From Herbidospora daliensis (GTDB lineage Bacteria > Actinomycetota > Actinomycetes > Streptosporangiales > Streptosporangiaceae), in assembly GCF_001570585.1 (NCBI RefSeq), contig NZ_BBXF01000002.1:558001-622000 (forward strand): DNA of 64,000 nt, read 5' to 3'. Below, piece after piece: positions 28,811-36,250 of the stretch (positions are counted from its first letter, which is position 1; each line of letters begins with the position of its first letter). Below the pieces are notes generated by a model. That model had not been told where the DNA came from. It saw nothing but the letters and a program-made list of their open reading frames with translations, and searched no databases. The position numbers were made by a program, and so were the translations under genes.

Positions 28811-29275
28811 TTACGGCTCCGCCTGGCCGGCCACCCGACCACCTCCGGCCACCCGATCACTGCCGTCGACCCGCGGCGGCGACATGTCGATCAGACCCAG
28901 AGCGGCGAGTGCCTGACGAGAGAGAGACCGGACCTCAGCCCATCCGGGATCGATGGCGAGCCCTTCTGGGGCCCACTTGTCGGCGTTGCACTCACCACTC
29001 ATCTCTGCCAAACGGGCGTCGATACGCTGCAACAGCTCATGAAGCAACGGGGACAGAAGGCCTGGCGAGCGCTCGTCGACACTCCACGGCACCCACCCGT
29101 TCGCCCAGTCGAATTCGAGCGCCAATTCGTCGACGATCCCCCCGTGCCGGTCAACCCACGCGACCTGTTCCTCGGCGGAGGCGGCAAGCATCACCAGCGT
29201 CTCCGCCAGTCGCGACACCGAGGTCGGCACGTCGGGCATGGTGTCCAGAGCCTCGGGTTGAGGATCGGAATTCAT
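28811..29275 (-). CDS. Hypothetical protein
   Basis: A 154-aa soluble protein from the ATG at 29275 (MNSDPQPEALDTM). It is helical and acidic, with AETLVMLAASAEEQVAWVDR, VDELALEFDWANGWVPW, LHELLQRIDARLAEMSGE and a C-terminal WAEVRSLSRQALAALG. There is no signal peptide, membrane helix or recognised catalytic motif. A start 42 bases upstream is also open. Similar short acidic proteins occur in other actinomycetes, but I cannot name the family. Confidence 0.55.
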   Translation of the reverse strand: MNSDPQPEALDTMPDVPTSVSRLAETLVMLAASAEEQVAWVDRHGGIVDELALEFDWANGWVPWSVDERSPGLLSPLLHELLQRIDARLAEMSGECNADKWAPEGLAIDPGWAEVRSLSRQALAALGLIDMSPPRVDGSDRVAGGGRVAGQAEP

Positions 29276-29487
29276 CGGTCCCTGCCCACTCCCGTGATCT
29301 CGGCTACCCAAAGGCACTTTCGGCCGATCGGGCCTTGAAGTCTAGGGATTAAACAGTCGGCGAAGCTCTCACCAGTCCGCTGAGGGCCCGTTGCGCACCC
29401 CACGCCGGACGGCCATCGACCTGCATAAACGGGCTCGCGCTCCGGTGGTCTGACCTTGTATGGGCGTTGCTTGCCATACTGTCGCCT

Positions 29488-29871
29488 ATGGCTTCTGTTG
29501 TGCACCATGTGACCATCGACTGCGCGGACACCTATCGGCTCGGCACGTTCTGGGCTGAGGTGCTCGATGGCAAGCTCGGTGACGACGATCACCCCGGTGA
29601 CCCCGAGGCCCTGGTCGAGGCGGCGGGCGTCGAGATCCTGTTTGTCGCCGTCCCCGACGGCAAGACGGTCAAGAACCGGATCCACTTCGACATCCAGCCC
29701 ACAGACCGCAACCGCGACGAGGAAGTCGAGCGTCTGCTCTCCATCGGCGCCACTCTGGTCGCCGACCGCCGCCGTCCCGACGGCACCGGCTGGGTCACCC
29801 TCGCCGACATCGAAGGCAACGAGTTCTGCGTCGAGCGCAGCGCCGCCGAGCGTGCCGCCACCACATCCTGA
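29488..29871 (+). CDS. VOC-superfamily (glyoxalase-like) protein
   Basis: A 127-aa protein of the vicinal-oxygen-chelate fold. MASVVHHVTIDCADTYRLGTF is the typical first strand and helix (H near residue 6), then FWAEVL, KTVKNRIHFDIQPTD with a second metal-ligand candidate His, and ADIEGNEFCVE with the C-terminal Glu. The fold is that of actinobacterial glyoxalase/bleomycin-resistance-like proteins; the substrate cannot be deduced. It is a monocistron preceding the epimerase/HxlR pair. Confidence 0.85.
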   Translation: MASVVHHVTIDCADTYRLGTFWAEVLDGKLGDDDHPGDPEALVEAAGVEILFVAVPDGKTVKNRIHFDIQPTDRNRDEEVERLLSIGATLVADRRRPDGTGWVTLADIEGNEFCVERSAAERAATTS

Positions 29872-29943
29872 TCTTCCATTGAAGGGGATCATGCGCGCCG
29901 TGACACATGCTCAGGAAACCGACGTGGCTGTATGAAGCCTGGC

Positions 29944-29990
29944 TTGACCCTTTGGAAGTCAGTTTCCTAGGCTGGCTATCAACTAGGAAA
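29944..29990 (+). promoter_or_regulatory. Promoter with inverted-repeat operator for the epimerase/HxlR operon
   Basis: A -35 TTGACC (29944-29949) and -10 TAGGCT (29968-29973) are 18 bp apart. TTTCCTAG (29963-29970) and CTAGGAAA (29983-29990) form a perfect 8-bp inverted repeat overlapping the -10. A dimeric repressor bound there would block transcription; the HxlR protein encoded in the same operon is the natural candidate. Confidence 0.7.
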
Positions 29991-30004
29991 GTCAGGTGAG
30001 GTCA

Positions 30005-30586
30005 ATGAGGGTATTCCTGGCAGGCGCGTCCGGTGTCATCGGGCAGAAGCTGATCCCCCGCCTGGTCGAGGCGGGCCACGTCGTCGGCGGTATGACCCGC
30101 TCGCCCGCCAAGGCGGACCTGCTCTCCCGACTGGGAGCCGAGCCGATCGTGTGCGACGTCTTCGACCGGGACGCGCTCATCAAGGCCGTCGGCGACTTCA
30201 CCCCCGACGTCGTGCTGAACGAGCTCACCGACCTCCCCGACGACGTCGAGAAGATCGGTGAGTACACCGACCTGAACGCCCGGATCCGGACCGAGGGCAA
30301 CCACAACCTGATCGAGGCGGCGCGGCGGAGTGGATCGCCGAAGATCCTCGCCCAGTCCGTCGCGTGGCAGCTGCCCGATGGGCCCGGCGCGGAGGCGGTC
30401 GTCGAGCTGGAGCGTTCGGTGCTGGCCGAGGGTGGCGTGGTGCTGAGTTACGGGCAGTTCTACGGCCCCGGCACCTACCACGAAGAGCGCATTCCCGCCG
30501 AACCTCGCATCCAGATCGACCGCGCGGCCGACCGTACCGTCGAACTGCTCGATGCGCCCTCGGGCGTCGTCGTCATCGTCGATTGA
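30005..30586 (+). CDS. Short NAD-dependent epimerase/dehydratase-like protein
   Basis: A 193-aa protein. The Rossmann start is MRVFLAGASGVIGQKLIPRL, followed by GAEPIVCDVFDRDAL and PDVVLNELTDLPDD. It lacks the usual YxxxK in the expected place but has YGQFYGPGTYHEE later. It is about 100 residues shorter than typical family members, so it may bind NAD(P) without full catalysis. AGGTGAGG precedes the ATG at 30005. It is followed 14 bases later by an HxlR regulator, and the pair share the promoter described above. Confidence 0.82.
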   Translation: MRVFLAGASGVIGQKLIPRLVEAGHVVGGMTRSPAKADLLSRLGAEPIVCDVFDRDALIKAVGDFTPDVVLNELTDLPDDVEKIGEYTDLNARIRTEGNHNLIEAARRSGSPKILAQSVAWQLPDGPGAEAVVELERSVLAEGGVVLSYGQFYGPGTYHEERIPAEPRIQIDRAADRTVELLDAPSGVVVIVD

Positions 30587-30600
30587 GGGCAGGGGAGACG

Positions 30601-31098
30601 ATGTCGCTGACGTTCGAGGGGGTGCTGGCCGATCGGAGCACGTGGCGGCTGGACGACTGCTCGATCGCGAAGTCGATGGAGGTCGTCGGCACACGCTCGT
30701 CGATGCTGATCCTGCGGGAGGCGTTCTACGGTACGACCCGCTTCGACGACTTCACCCGGCGGACCAGGATCGGTGACGCGATCGTGGCGGCGCGGCTCAA
30801 GGAGCTGACTGTCATCGGGCTGTTCGACCGGCGGCCCTACCGAGAGCCGGGCAAGCGGACCCGGTACGAATACCACCTCACCGACAAGGGCCGGGACCTC
30901 TTTCCCGTCGTGTTCGCGCTCATGCAGTGGGGAAACAAGCACCTGCAGGGCGACGACGGCGGACCGTTGCGCCTGGTGGAGCAGGGCACCGGCGAAGCCG
31001 TCGTGATCGGGGCACGCACCGTGTCGGGCAGGGACGTCGACCCCGAAGACCTGGCCATCGTGGCGCACGGCGACTGGGCCGGGCCGCAGCCGTCGTGA
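30601..31098 (+). CDS. HxlR-family transcriptional regulator
   Basis: A 165-aa winged-helix regulator. The HxlR core reads DDCSIAKSMEVVGTRSSMLIL and REAFYGTTRFDDFTRRTRIG, with IVAARLKELTVIGLFDR and the wing YEYHLTDKGRDLFPV. A C-terminal extension of about 40 residues follows. Such proteins often sense electrophiles or redox state through a Cys; one Cys (DDCS) is present near the N-terminus. It is the second gene of the epimerase operon and probably binds the TTTCCTAG repeat. Confidence 0.9.
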   Translation: MSLTFEGVLADRSTWRLDDCSIAKSMEVVGTRSSMLILREAFYGTTRFDDFTRRTRIGDAIVAARLKELTVIGLFDRRPYREPGKRTRYEYHLTDKGRDLFPVVFALMQWGNKHLQGDDGGPLRLVEQGTGEAVVIGARTVSGRDVDPEDLAIVAHGDWAGPQPS

Positions 31099-31196
31099 GC
31101 GACTACTCCACCGCCGCCGACGACGGTTGCTCGTGTGGGCCGGCCTCGCCAGGCCCCCCGGCCTTCCAGGCGCGGCCGCACCCATCGGCCGGCTGA

Positions 31197-32456
31197 TCAG
31201 CGGTCGGTCGGGACGTCGGTGCCCACGGCCTCCAGCCAGGCGCGGGCGGCGAGTAGCCGGCGGTTGCGGCCGTCGTCGCTCTCGAGCCCGAGTTTGATGA
31301 AGATGCGCCGCAGATGGGTCTCGACGGTGCGTTGCGAAAGGTGCAGGTGCTCGGCGATCGCCGCGTCGCGGGCGCCCGTGGCGACGAGCGCGAGGACCTC
31401 GCGCTCGCGGGGGCTGAGCACTTCGAGCCCGGGAGGCGACTCTCTGGCTGGTGGCGGTTCGGCGGGCTGCGGGACGACGGGATGGACGAAGGCCGTCAAC
31501 GCCGTGGAGGCCCGCCACCAGGCCACCCCGATGACCGCGGTGACCGAGGCCACGGCGAGACCGGAGATCAACGGGCCCTCCGGGCGGAGCGCCGCCCCCG
31601 TCCACGTCACCGCGAGCGTCACGCCGATCGCGGCGTAGCCGCCCAGCACGCCGGACAGGAGCCACCGCACGTTCGTGGACGCGATCAGCGCCCACGCGCC
31701 GACGAGGCAACCCCCGGCCAGTGAGACGAGGTAGACGACGCTGCCGTCGGTCGGCGCGATGTCGCCGGGGCCGCTCGCCACGGCGGTGCCCATGCACACG
31801 ATGATCGACAGAGGTGCCACCGCCGCGGCGGCCGCGGCGAGCGCTGCGCCGGCGCGTTCGTCCACCGGGACCCGGCGCGCCCGATGGGCCAGGAACAGCA
31901 CGACGGCGAGCATCACGACGCTGATGAGGATGGTGGAGGCCGCTGTCGCGGCGGCCGTACGCCAGCCGTCCGGAGCCGCCGGCGGGTGACCGGCGAACGG
32001 TTTCACCGGTTCCAGGGCCAGTGCCAGGCAGACGGCCGCGCCGGTGACGACGACGCCGAACCCGATCGACCACCGGCGGGCGCGAGGATCGGCGCGCAGC
32101 GCCGCCAGCTGCAACACGGCGAGCGGTATCGGCCACCATCCACCCCAGGCGCCCAGGAGGAACGGCGTCAGCGCGGAGTCGGCGGTGACCGCGACGACGG
32201 CGAACGCGCCGAGCATCAGATAGACGAGGACGGCGGCCGCCAGTGCCAGCAGCCAACGGCCGGTGCGGCCGGCCGAGCGCCGGGAGAGCAGCGCGACGCC
32301 CGTCGCCCCACCCGCCAGGGCGAGCGTCGAGACCGGGTGGGTCGTGTAACCGCCGATGCCGCCGGCGCGGGCGATGGCGAGGATGACCACCGAGCACGAC
32401 CCGAGTCCCGCGATGAGCAGTACGGGCCCGAGACTTCGCCAGGGAACGTCGCGCAA
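31197..32456 (-). CDS. Membrane-anchored LuxR-family regulator
   Basis: A 419-aa protein. The first 330 residues are about ten hydrophobic segments with little loop sequence (LGPVLLIAGLGSCSVVIL, WLLALAAAVLVYLMLGAFAV). A Pro-rich linker leads to a C-terminal LuxR helix-turn-helix: LSPREREVLALVATGARDAA and HLSQRTVETHLRRIFIKLG. A TTG start at 32456 is chosen because GGAGGAGG lies just upstream and the frame beyond lacks support. The polytopic domain probably senses a membrane-associated signal. It is divergent from another membrane protein. Confidence 0.82.
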   Translation of the reverse strand: MRDVPWRSLGPVLLIAGLGSCSVVILAIARAGGIGGYTTHPVSTLALAGGATGVALLSRRSAGRTGRWLLALAAAVLVYLMLGAFAVVAVTADSALTPFLLGAWGGWWPIPLAVLQLAALRADPRARRWSIGFGVVVTGAAVCLALALEPVKPFAGHPPAAPDGWRTAAATAASTILISVVMLAVVLFLAHRARRVPVDERAGAALAAAAAAVAPLSIIVCMGTAVASGPGDIAPTDGSVVYLVSLAGGCLVGAWALIASTNVRWLLSGVLGGYAAIGVTLAVTWTGAALRPEGPLISGLAVASVTAVIGVAWWRASTALTAFVHPVVPQPAEPPPARESPPGLEVLSPREREVLALVATGARDAAIAEHLHLSQRTVETHLRRIFIKLGLESDDGRNRRLLAARAWLEAVGTDVPTDR

Positions 32457-32631
32457 CGGCCCTCCTCCGGGCGTCTCCCGTGTCCGGACAAGGCATGCCA
32501 AGCCCAGATTCAGGGCTACCCCGTACAGCGCAGAGGGCCTTGTCAGGGCTGCTCCGGATACCGGCTGCGGCCCTCGGCGGGTGAGAGTGCTCGGACGTCC
32601 TCCGACACACACCTGATCAGAGAGGTATCCC

Positions 32632-33348
32632 GTGGTCGCTGCTTCTCCCGCGCGTCCCGTCCTCGTCGCCGGCGCGCTGCTGCTGGTCGCGACGGTCACC
32701 TTCGTGGTCGTCGATCCGCTGCTCGCCTGGGACGACGCCAACCCCTTCCTCGGCCGAGGCCGGCTGTTCCTGTATTTCACGACCCAATCGAATCTGCTGG
32801 CCGTGGCCGCCTGCGTGGTGTTCGGGGTTGCGCTCCTGCGTGGGCGGCATCCGGGTCAGGCGGCCGAGTACCTGCGCGGGCTCGCCGTGGTGGACATGGC
32901 CATCACCGGGATCGTCGCCAACGTCCTGCTGGCCGAACCCGGGGCGCCGTGGAGCTTCTCCGATTTCGTGCTCCACCAGGCGGTGCCGGTTCTCATGGTC
33001 GTGTGGTGGATCGCCGCGCCGCCCGCGCGGCCGCTGCCCCTCGCCGCGGTGGCGCTGTGGCTGGTCCATCCGGCCGTCTGGACGGCCATGGCCCTCACCT
33101 ATGCGGCCGAGTCGAGCGACCGCTGGTACCCGTACTTCTTCCTCGATCCCGTCGAGGCGGGCGGCTGGGGAGGCGTCGCCGTGTTCGTAGCGGTGATCCA
33201 CCTCGTGATCGCCGTACTCGGACTCGGGGCGGTGGTCGTGAGCAGGGTCCGGCGGGCGGAGGGTGTGCGACGGAGGTTGTGGCCTGCGGAGCCGGACGGC
33301 ATGCCCGTCACTTCGCTGCCGGGTCGCGAACAGGCCGGCTCCCGCTGA
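32632..33348 (+). CDS. Pr6Pr-family integral membrane protein
   Basis: A 238-aa membrane protein with six predicted helices. It resembles the Pr6Pr group, with FTTQSNLLAV after the first helix, a central FSDFVLHQAVPVLMVVWW segment containing His in a helix, and RWYPYFFLDP before the last helices. GTG start with AGAGAGG. The family's function is not established, although it is distantly related to androgen-induced-gene hydrolases. It is divergent from the membrane LuxR regulator, which may control it. Confidence 0.75.
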   Translation: MVAASPARPVLVAGALLLVATVTFVVVDPLLAWDDANPFLGRGRLFLYFTTQSNLLAVAACVVFGVALLRGRHPGQAAEYLRGLAVVDMAITGIVANVLLAEPGAPWSFSDFVLHQAVPVLMVVWWIAAPPARPLPLAAVALWLVHPAVWTAMALTYAAESSDRWYPYFFLDPVEAGGWGGVAVFVAVIHLVIAVLGLGAVVVSRVRRAEGVRRRLWPAEPDGMPVTSLPGREQAGSR

Positions 33349-33355
33349 GGCGATG

Positions 33356-33390
33356 GGGGCGGGCGGCGCCGTGCAGCGTTCGCCCGCCCC
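33356..33390. terminator. Hairpin between convergent genes
   Basis: GGGGCGGGCG pairs with CGCCCGCCCC (10 bp) across a 15-base loop. There is no T tract. It lies between the stops of two convergent genes, consistent with a bidirectional terminator. Confidence 0.5.
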
Positions 33391-33419
33391 ACGGGTGCAC
33401 GGTGAATTCCGGATGGAAT

Positions 33420-33680
33420 TCAGGCGGGTTTCGCTCTTCTCACGGACGGTTCCGTTCTGGGGAGCAAAGTCGCGGCCGCCTGTACTTCGTCATCGAGATA
33501 GAGGAAGAACGCGTTTACGCCGGTCCCCTTCTCGTCTGGCTCGGTGCCCACCTGCTCGTGCAGGCCCCGGCCTTCGCGCTTCGCCATTTCGACGAAACGG
33601 TAGAGCTCTCCCCAGGTGAGCTGCTCGTTGAGCTCGAGTGTCAGACGCATGTTCAGCTGAGTCTTCTTCGCGTCGGCCAT
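33420..33680 (-). CDS. Small hypothetical protein
   Basis: An 86-aa protein from MADAKKTQLNMRLTLEL. The N-terminal half (TLELNEQLTWGELYRFVEMAK) looks like an amphipathic helix pair. The rest is polar (TEPDEKGTGVNAFFLYLDDE) with no signal peptide or catalytic motif. The ATG at 33680 is favoured over one 42 bases upstream. It resembles small DNA-binding or adaptor-like proteins but is not assigned to a family. Confidence 0.55.
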   Translation of the reverse strand: MADAKKTQLNMRLTLELNEQLTWGELYRFVEMAKREGRGLHEQVGTEPDEKGTGVNAFFLYLDDEVQAAATLLPRTEPSVRRAKPA

Positions 33681-33725
33681 ATCGCCATCGTGCCACCGGG
33701 CCGATGGCAGTTCTATGATCAATTC

Positions 33726-33944
33726 ATGCGAGATGGGGACGATGGGGCGTCGGTGTTACTCGGCTATGTGCTGGGCCTGATCGCCACGTTTCTGCTCACG
33801 GAATGGGCCCGTGAGACCGGCCGGACGTCGTTGGGCGATCTCCTGAACATGTGTTCCTCGTTGTTCGCGGTCGCATTGGTCCTCGCTGTGTTTCGCCTTC
33901 TCCTGAGGCCCATGAAGGGCTACCGTCGCGACCGCCGTCACTGA
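33726..33944 (+). CDS. Small two-helix membrane protein
   Basis: A 72-aa protein with one helix at about residues 10-25 (VLLGYVLGLIATFLLTEW) and one at about 42-62 (CSSLFAVALVLAVFRLLL), ending in a basic tail KGYRRDRRH (positive-inside). Divergent from the small hypothetical gene at 33680. No clear ribosome binding site is visible. Its 3' part overlaps a competing minus-strand frame. Confidence 0.5.
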   Translation: MRDGDDGASVLLGYVLGLIATFLLTEWARETGRTSLGDLLNMCSSLFAVALVLAVFRLLLRPMKGYRRDRRH

Positions 33945-34091
33945 TCCGGACAGCAGCACGACCACGCCCAGCCAGGCCACGCCGGCCCAGTCCAGGGCCG
34001 GGACGCCGAGGAACGAACGGTGTCCCCAGAGTGTCGTCACCAGCAGGACGCAGCTGTACACGGCGGTTCCTCCACTGGCGGCGTGCGCCAT
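33756..34091 (-). CDS. Possible small membrane protein downstream of the GntR gene
   Basis: A 111-aa frame starting 16 bases after the GntR stop. Residues about 10-60 contain two hydrophobic stretches (AVYSCVLLVTTLWG and VAWLGVVVLLSGSVTAVAT). Its 3' half overlaps the plus-strand gene 33726-33944 for 189 bases and has a polar, shadow-like composition (EKAKHSEDQCDREQ), so at most the first half may be real. Low confidence. Confidence 0.3.
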   Translation of the reverse strand: MAHAASGGTAVYSCVLLVTTLWGHRSFLGVPALDWAGVAWLGVVVLLSGSVTAVATVALHGPQEKAKHSEDQCDREQRGTHVQEIAQRRPAGLTGPFREQKRGDQAQHIAE

Positions 34092-34107
34092 GTCGTCGAC
34101 GTGTTCA

Positions 34108-34485
34108 TCAGGGCGAGGTCGGGGCGGTCGTGCCGGAGCGCAGAGCCGCCTGGACGATGCGGAGCGCCTCGGTCGCGTCGATGCCGACGCTGGCGATCAC
34201 GGCCGCGTAGTCGGCGGCGGCCTGGCGGGCGCGTTCGCGGCCCTCTTCGCCGGAGGCCGACACGAACGAGCCGGCGCGGCCTCTCGTCTCGATCAGGCCC
34301 GCTTCCTCCAGTTCCCGGTAGGCCCGGCCGACCGTGTTGACGGCCAGGCCCAGGTCGGCCGCCAGGTGGCGGATGGTGGGGAGGCGGGCGCCCACGGGCA
34401 GGGTGCGGTCGTGGATCTGCTTGGCCAGCTGGGCCCGCAGTTGTTCGAAGGGGGGGACCGGTGAGGTGGCGTCGATGACGATCAT
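34108..34485 (-). CDS. GntR-family regulator, YtrA type
   Basis: A 125-aa short GntR regulator. The winged helix has PPFEQLRAQLAKQIHDRTL, GARLPTIRHLAADLGLAVNT and VGRAYRELEEAGLIETRGRAG. A brief helical tail (about 50 residues) replaces a ligand domain, as in YtrA proteins. The ATG overlaps the stop of the upstream membrane-protein gene (ATGA). A long perfect inverted repeat before that operon is its likely operator. YtrA regulators usually control neighbouring membrane or ABC-transporter genes. Confidence 0.9.
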   Translation of the reverse strand: MIVIDATSPVPPFEQLRAQLAKQIHDRTLPVGARLPTIRHLAADLGLAVNTVGRAYRELEEAGLIETRGRAGSFVSASGEEGRERARQAAADYAAVIASVGIDATEALRIVQAALRSGTTAPTSP

Positions 34486-35285
34486 CGGGCGCCCACGGCC
34501 TGTCTGGCGACCGTCGTGCTCGACGGGGTCTTCTTGCGGAGCACGATGAACGCGGCCAGGCTCACCAGGAGGTAGCCCATCGCGGCGGCGCTCCACCAGC
34601 CGGGGGCGGTGCCGAACAGCAGGATCATGGGGAGCGTCCACTGCACGTTCGGTGTGGTCAGGTCGCGGGCGTCTTCGACGCGCATGATGACGTCGGCGGT
34701 CAGTGACCGCTCGTCTTCGGCCACGACCGGGTGGCGGACCAGGTGGCGGAGCTGCAGGGCGTTGATGGCGGTCGCGCCTAGCAGGCCGATCAGCATGACG
34801 ACGGCCAGCCGCCGCACGGTCTCGTCGGGGAGGGCCAGAGCGCTGCCGGTGAGCAGCATCGAGCCGACGAAGACCGCGGCGGCGAAGACGGCGTAGGGGC
34901 GGCCGAGCACGGTCCGCCAGCCGGGCTGGATCAGATGGGCGGCCCGGCGCGACAACGTGGCGCCCGCTCGCCGGTCGACCTGGCGCACCCACCGGTCGAG
35001 CAGCACCTGGGCCACCAGCAGGCCGGCGACCAGCACGATCATGGCCACCAGCGACCACGTGCGGGCGGTTCCGTCGCCGAACCGGCTGAACGTCGCCGCG
35101 CCCGAGCTTCCGACGATCAGCACGGCCAGGATGATCGAGCCGTAGAGACGGGCGTACCTCCGGGCGACCAGCCGGTGCGCCAGCAGCGGGGTCGGGCGGG
35201 CGTCGGCGAGGTCGTGCTGCGCCAGCCAGGACTCCGCCTCTTTGAGAGCGGCCTCGGGCGCGTCCGTTAACGGCTCACGGGTCAT
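34482..35285 (-). CDS. Polytopic membrane protein (YtrA operon partner)
   Basis: A 267-aa membrane protein. A soluble N-terminus of about 50 residues (EAALKEAESWLAQHDLADAR) is followed by about six helices, such as LYGSIILAVLIVGSSGAATF, WSLVAMIVLVAGLLVAQVLL and WWSAAAMGYLLVSLAAFIVL. AAAGGAG precedes the ATG at 35285. It overlaps the GntR gene by ATGA. It has no recognised catalytic motif. The operator at 35296-35343 straddles its promoter. Confidence 0.75.
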   Translation of the reverse strand: MTREPLTDAPEAALKEAESWLAQHDLADARPTPLLAHRLVARRYARLYGSIILAVLIVGSSGAATFSRFGDGTARTWSLVAMIVLVAGLLVAQVLLDRWVRQVDRRAGATLSRRAAHLIQPGWRTVLGRPYAVFAAAVFVGSMLLTGSALALPDETVRRLAVVMLIGLLGATAINALQLRHLVRHPVVAEDERSLTADVIMRVEDARDLTTPNVQWTLPMILLFGTAPGWWSAAAMGYLLVSLAAFIVLRKKTPSSTTVARQAVGAR

Positions 35286-35295
35286 GGTGGGCTCC

Positions 35296-35343
35296 TTTGT
35301 CGCAAGCTTTGTCTCAACATAGTGCGTCAAAGCTTGCGACAAA
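35296..35343. promoter_or_regulatory. 48-bp operator with 16-bp perfect inverted repeat
   Basis: TTTGTCGCAAGCTTTG (35296-35311) and CAAAGCTTGCGACAAA (35328-35343) are perfect reverse complements separated by 16 bp. On the minus strand a TATGTT -10-like element lies in the spacer, and the left arm runs into the AAAGGAG of the membrane-protein gene. It is a strong candidate site for the YtrA-type GntR repressor encoded in the operon. Confidence 0.8.
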
Positions 35344-35436
35344 GTCAACGACTCGCGAGGGCGTGCAGCGCGGCGGCCATTTGGGTGACGAGCCCCGTGC
35401 GGGTCGGCCGGTCGAGGGCGCGGCCGACCAGGTGGC

Positions 35437-35796
35437 CTAGCCGGCGGACCTGAGCAGGTCGGCGAGTACGGCCGCCTCGCTGGCGTCGGCCTTCTTCGTC
35501 GCGGTGAGCAGGGTCAGCACCCCCTCGTGGGCCAGTTCCCGCAGGTGCGCGACCGCCGCCGCCCGCTCGGGGGTGGTCAGTTCGTTCCGGTAGCGGCGGC
35601 CGAACTCCGCGAACCGGTCGGGGTCGTGGTGATACCAGGTGCGCAGCTCCGCCGAAGGGGCGATCTCCTTGCACCACTCGTCGAGGTCGGCAGCGGCCTT
35701 GGCCAGCCCGCGAGGCCAGAGCCGGTCGACCAGCACCCGGGTGCCGTCGTCGTCGGCCGGGTCTTCGTAGACCCGGCGTACCCGCACTTCGCTCAT
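35437..35796 (-). CDS. DUF488-family protein
   Basis: A 119-aa protein with the DUF488 (YeaO-like) pattern: VRRVYEDPADDDGTRVLVDR, LWPRGLAKAAADLDEW, LRTWYHHDPDRFAEF, RYRNEL, then GVLTLLTATKKADASEAAVL. The family is widespread and uncharacterised. Its start overlaps the MerR stop as ATGA, so the two are co-translated. It ends 90 bases before the membrane-protein/GntR operator region. Confidence 0.87.
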   Translation of the reverse strand: MSEVRVRRVYEDPADDDGTRVLVDRLWPRGLAKAAADLDEWCKEIAPSAELRTWYHHDPDRFAEFGRRYRNELTTPERAAAVAHLRELAHEGVLTLLTATKKADASEAAVLADLLRSAG

Positions 35797-36167
35797 GAGT
35801 CCGACGTTACGCCTGGGCTCTCCTCCCAGATCTGGAGGTACGTCTTGATCGCGTCGCGGTTGCGCTGGAGCACGTCGATCCGGCGTTCCACGTTGCCGAG
35901 CTGGCGGCGCAGCGCCTCAAGGTCGACCTTCACCACGCACTCGGCCGGGCGCGGGTCGTCGAGGCAGGGCAGCACCTCGCGGATCATCTCGGTCGTGAAA
36001 CCCGATTCGAGCAGCTCACGGATCTGCAGCACCCGCTCGATCGCCGGTTCGCCGTAGGAGCGGTAGCCGTTGGCGCTGCGGAACGGGTGCAGGATGCCGA
36101 CCTCTTCGTAGTAGCGCAGCAGCCGCGGCGCGACGCCCGTCTTCGCGGCCAGGTCACCGATCTTCAT
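35793..36167 (-). CDS. MerR-family transcriptional regulator
   Basis: A 124-aa regulator. MKIGDLAAKTGVAPRLLRYY and EEVGILHPFRSANGYRSYGE form the winged helix. A dimerisation helix (VDLEALRRQLGNVERRIDVL) follows. It ends without the Cys ligands of metal-sensing MerR proteins. The ATG at 36167 follows GAGGAG. It is divergent from a short-chain dehydrogenase whose promoter has the long spacer MerR proteins act on, and is co-translated with DUF488. Confidence 0.9.
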   Translation of the reverse strand: MKIGDLAAKTGVAPRLLRYYEEVGILHPFRSANGYRSYGEPAIERVLQIRELLESGFTTEMIREVLPCLDDPRPAECVVKVDLEALRRQLGNVERRIDVLQRNRDAIKTYLQIWEESPGVTSDS

Positions 36168-36187
36168 CGCTCTCCTCACCCAGGCTA

Positions 36188-36219
36188 TTGACCTTCACAT
36201 TAATGGAAAGGTTTAGCTT
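36188..36219 (+). promoter_or_regulatory. MerR-type promoter of the dehydrogenase gene
   Basis: A -35 TTGACC (36188-36193) and a -10 TTAGCT/TAGCTT starting at 36213-36214 are 19-20 bp apart, longer than the usual 17. The spacer contains the imperfect inverted repeat ACCTT...AAGGT. This is the classical layout for activation by DNA underwinding by MerR proteins. Confidence 0.65.
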
Positions 36220-36250
36220 TTCCGCGTTCCTGACCTGCAGAGGAGAAGAG

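Noticed and set aside
35345-35436. Possible C-terminal fragment of another gene on the minus strand
   Set aside because: A 30-residue Ala/Leu/Arg tail with no start, no family match and a position between an operator and DUF488. Too little to call.
36188-36250. In-frame TTG start extending the dehydrogenase upstream
   Set aside because: It coincides with the -35 of the MerR-type promoter. The ATG at 36251 has a good AGGAG.
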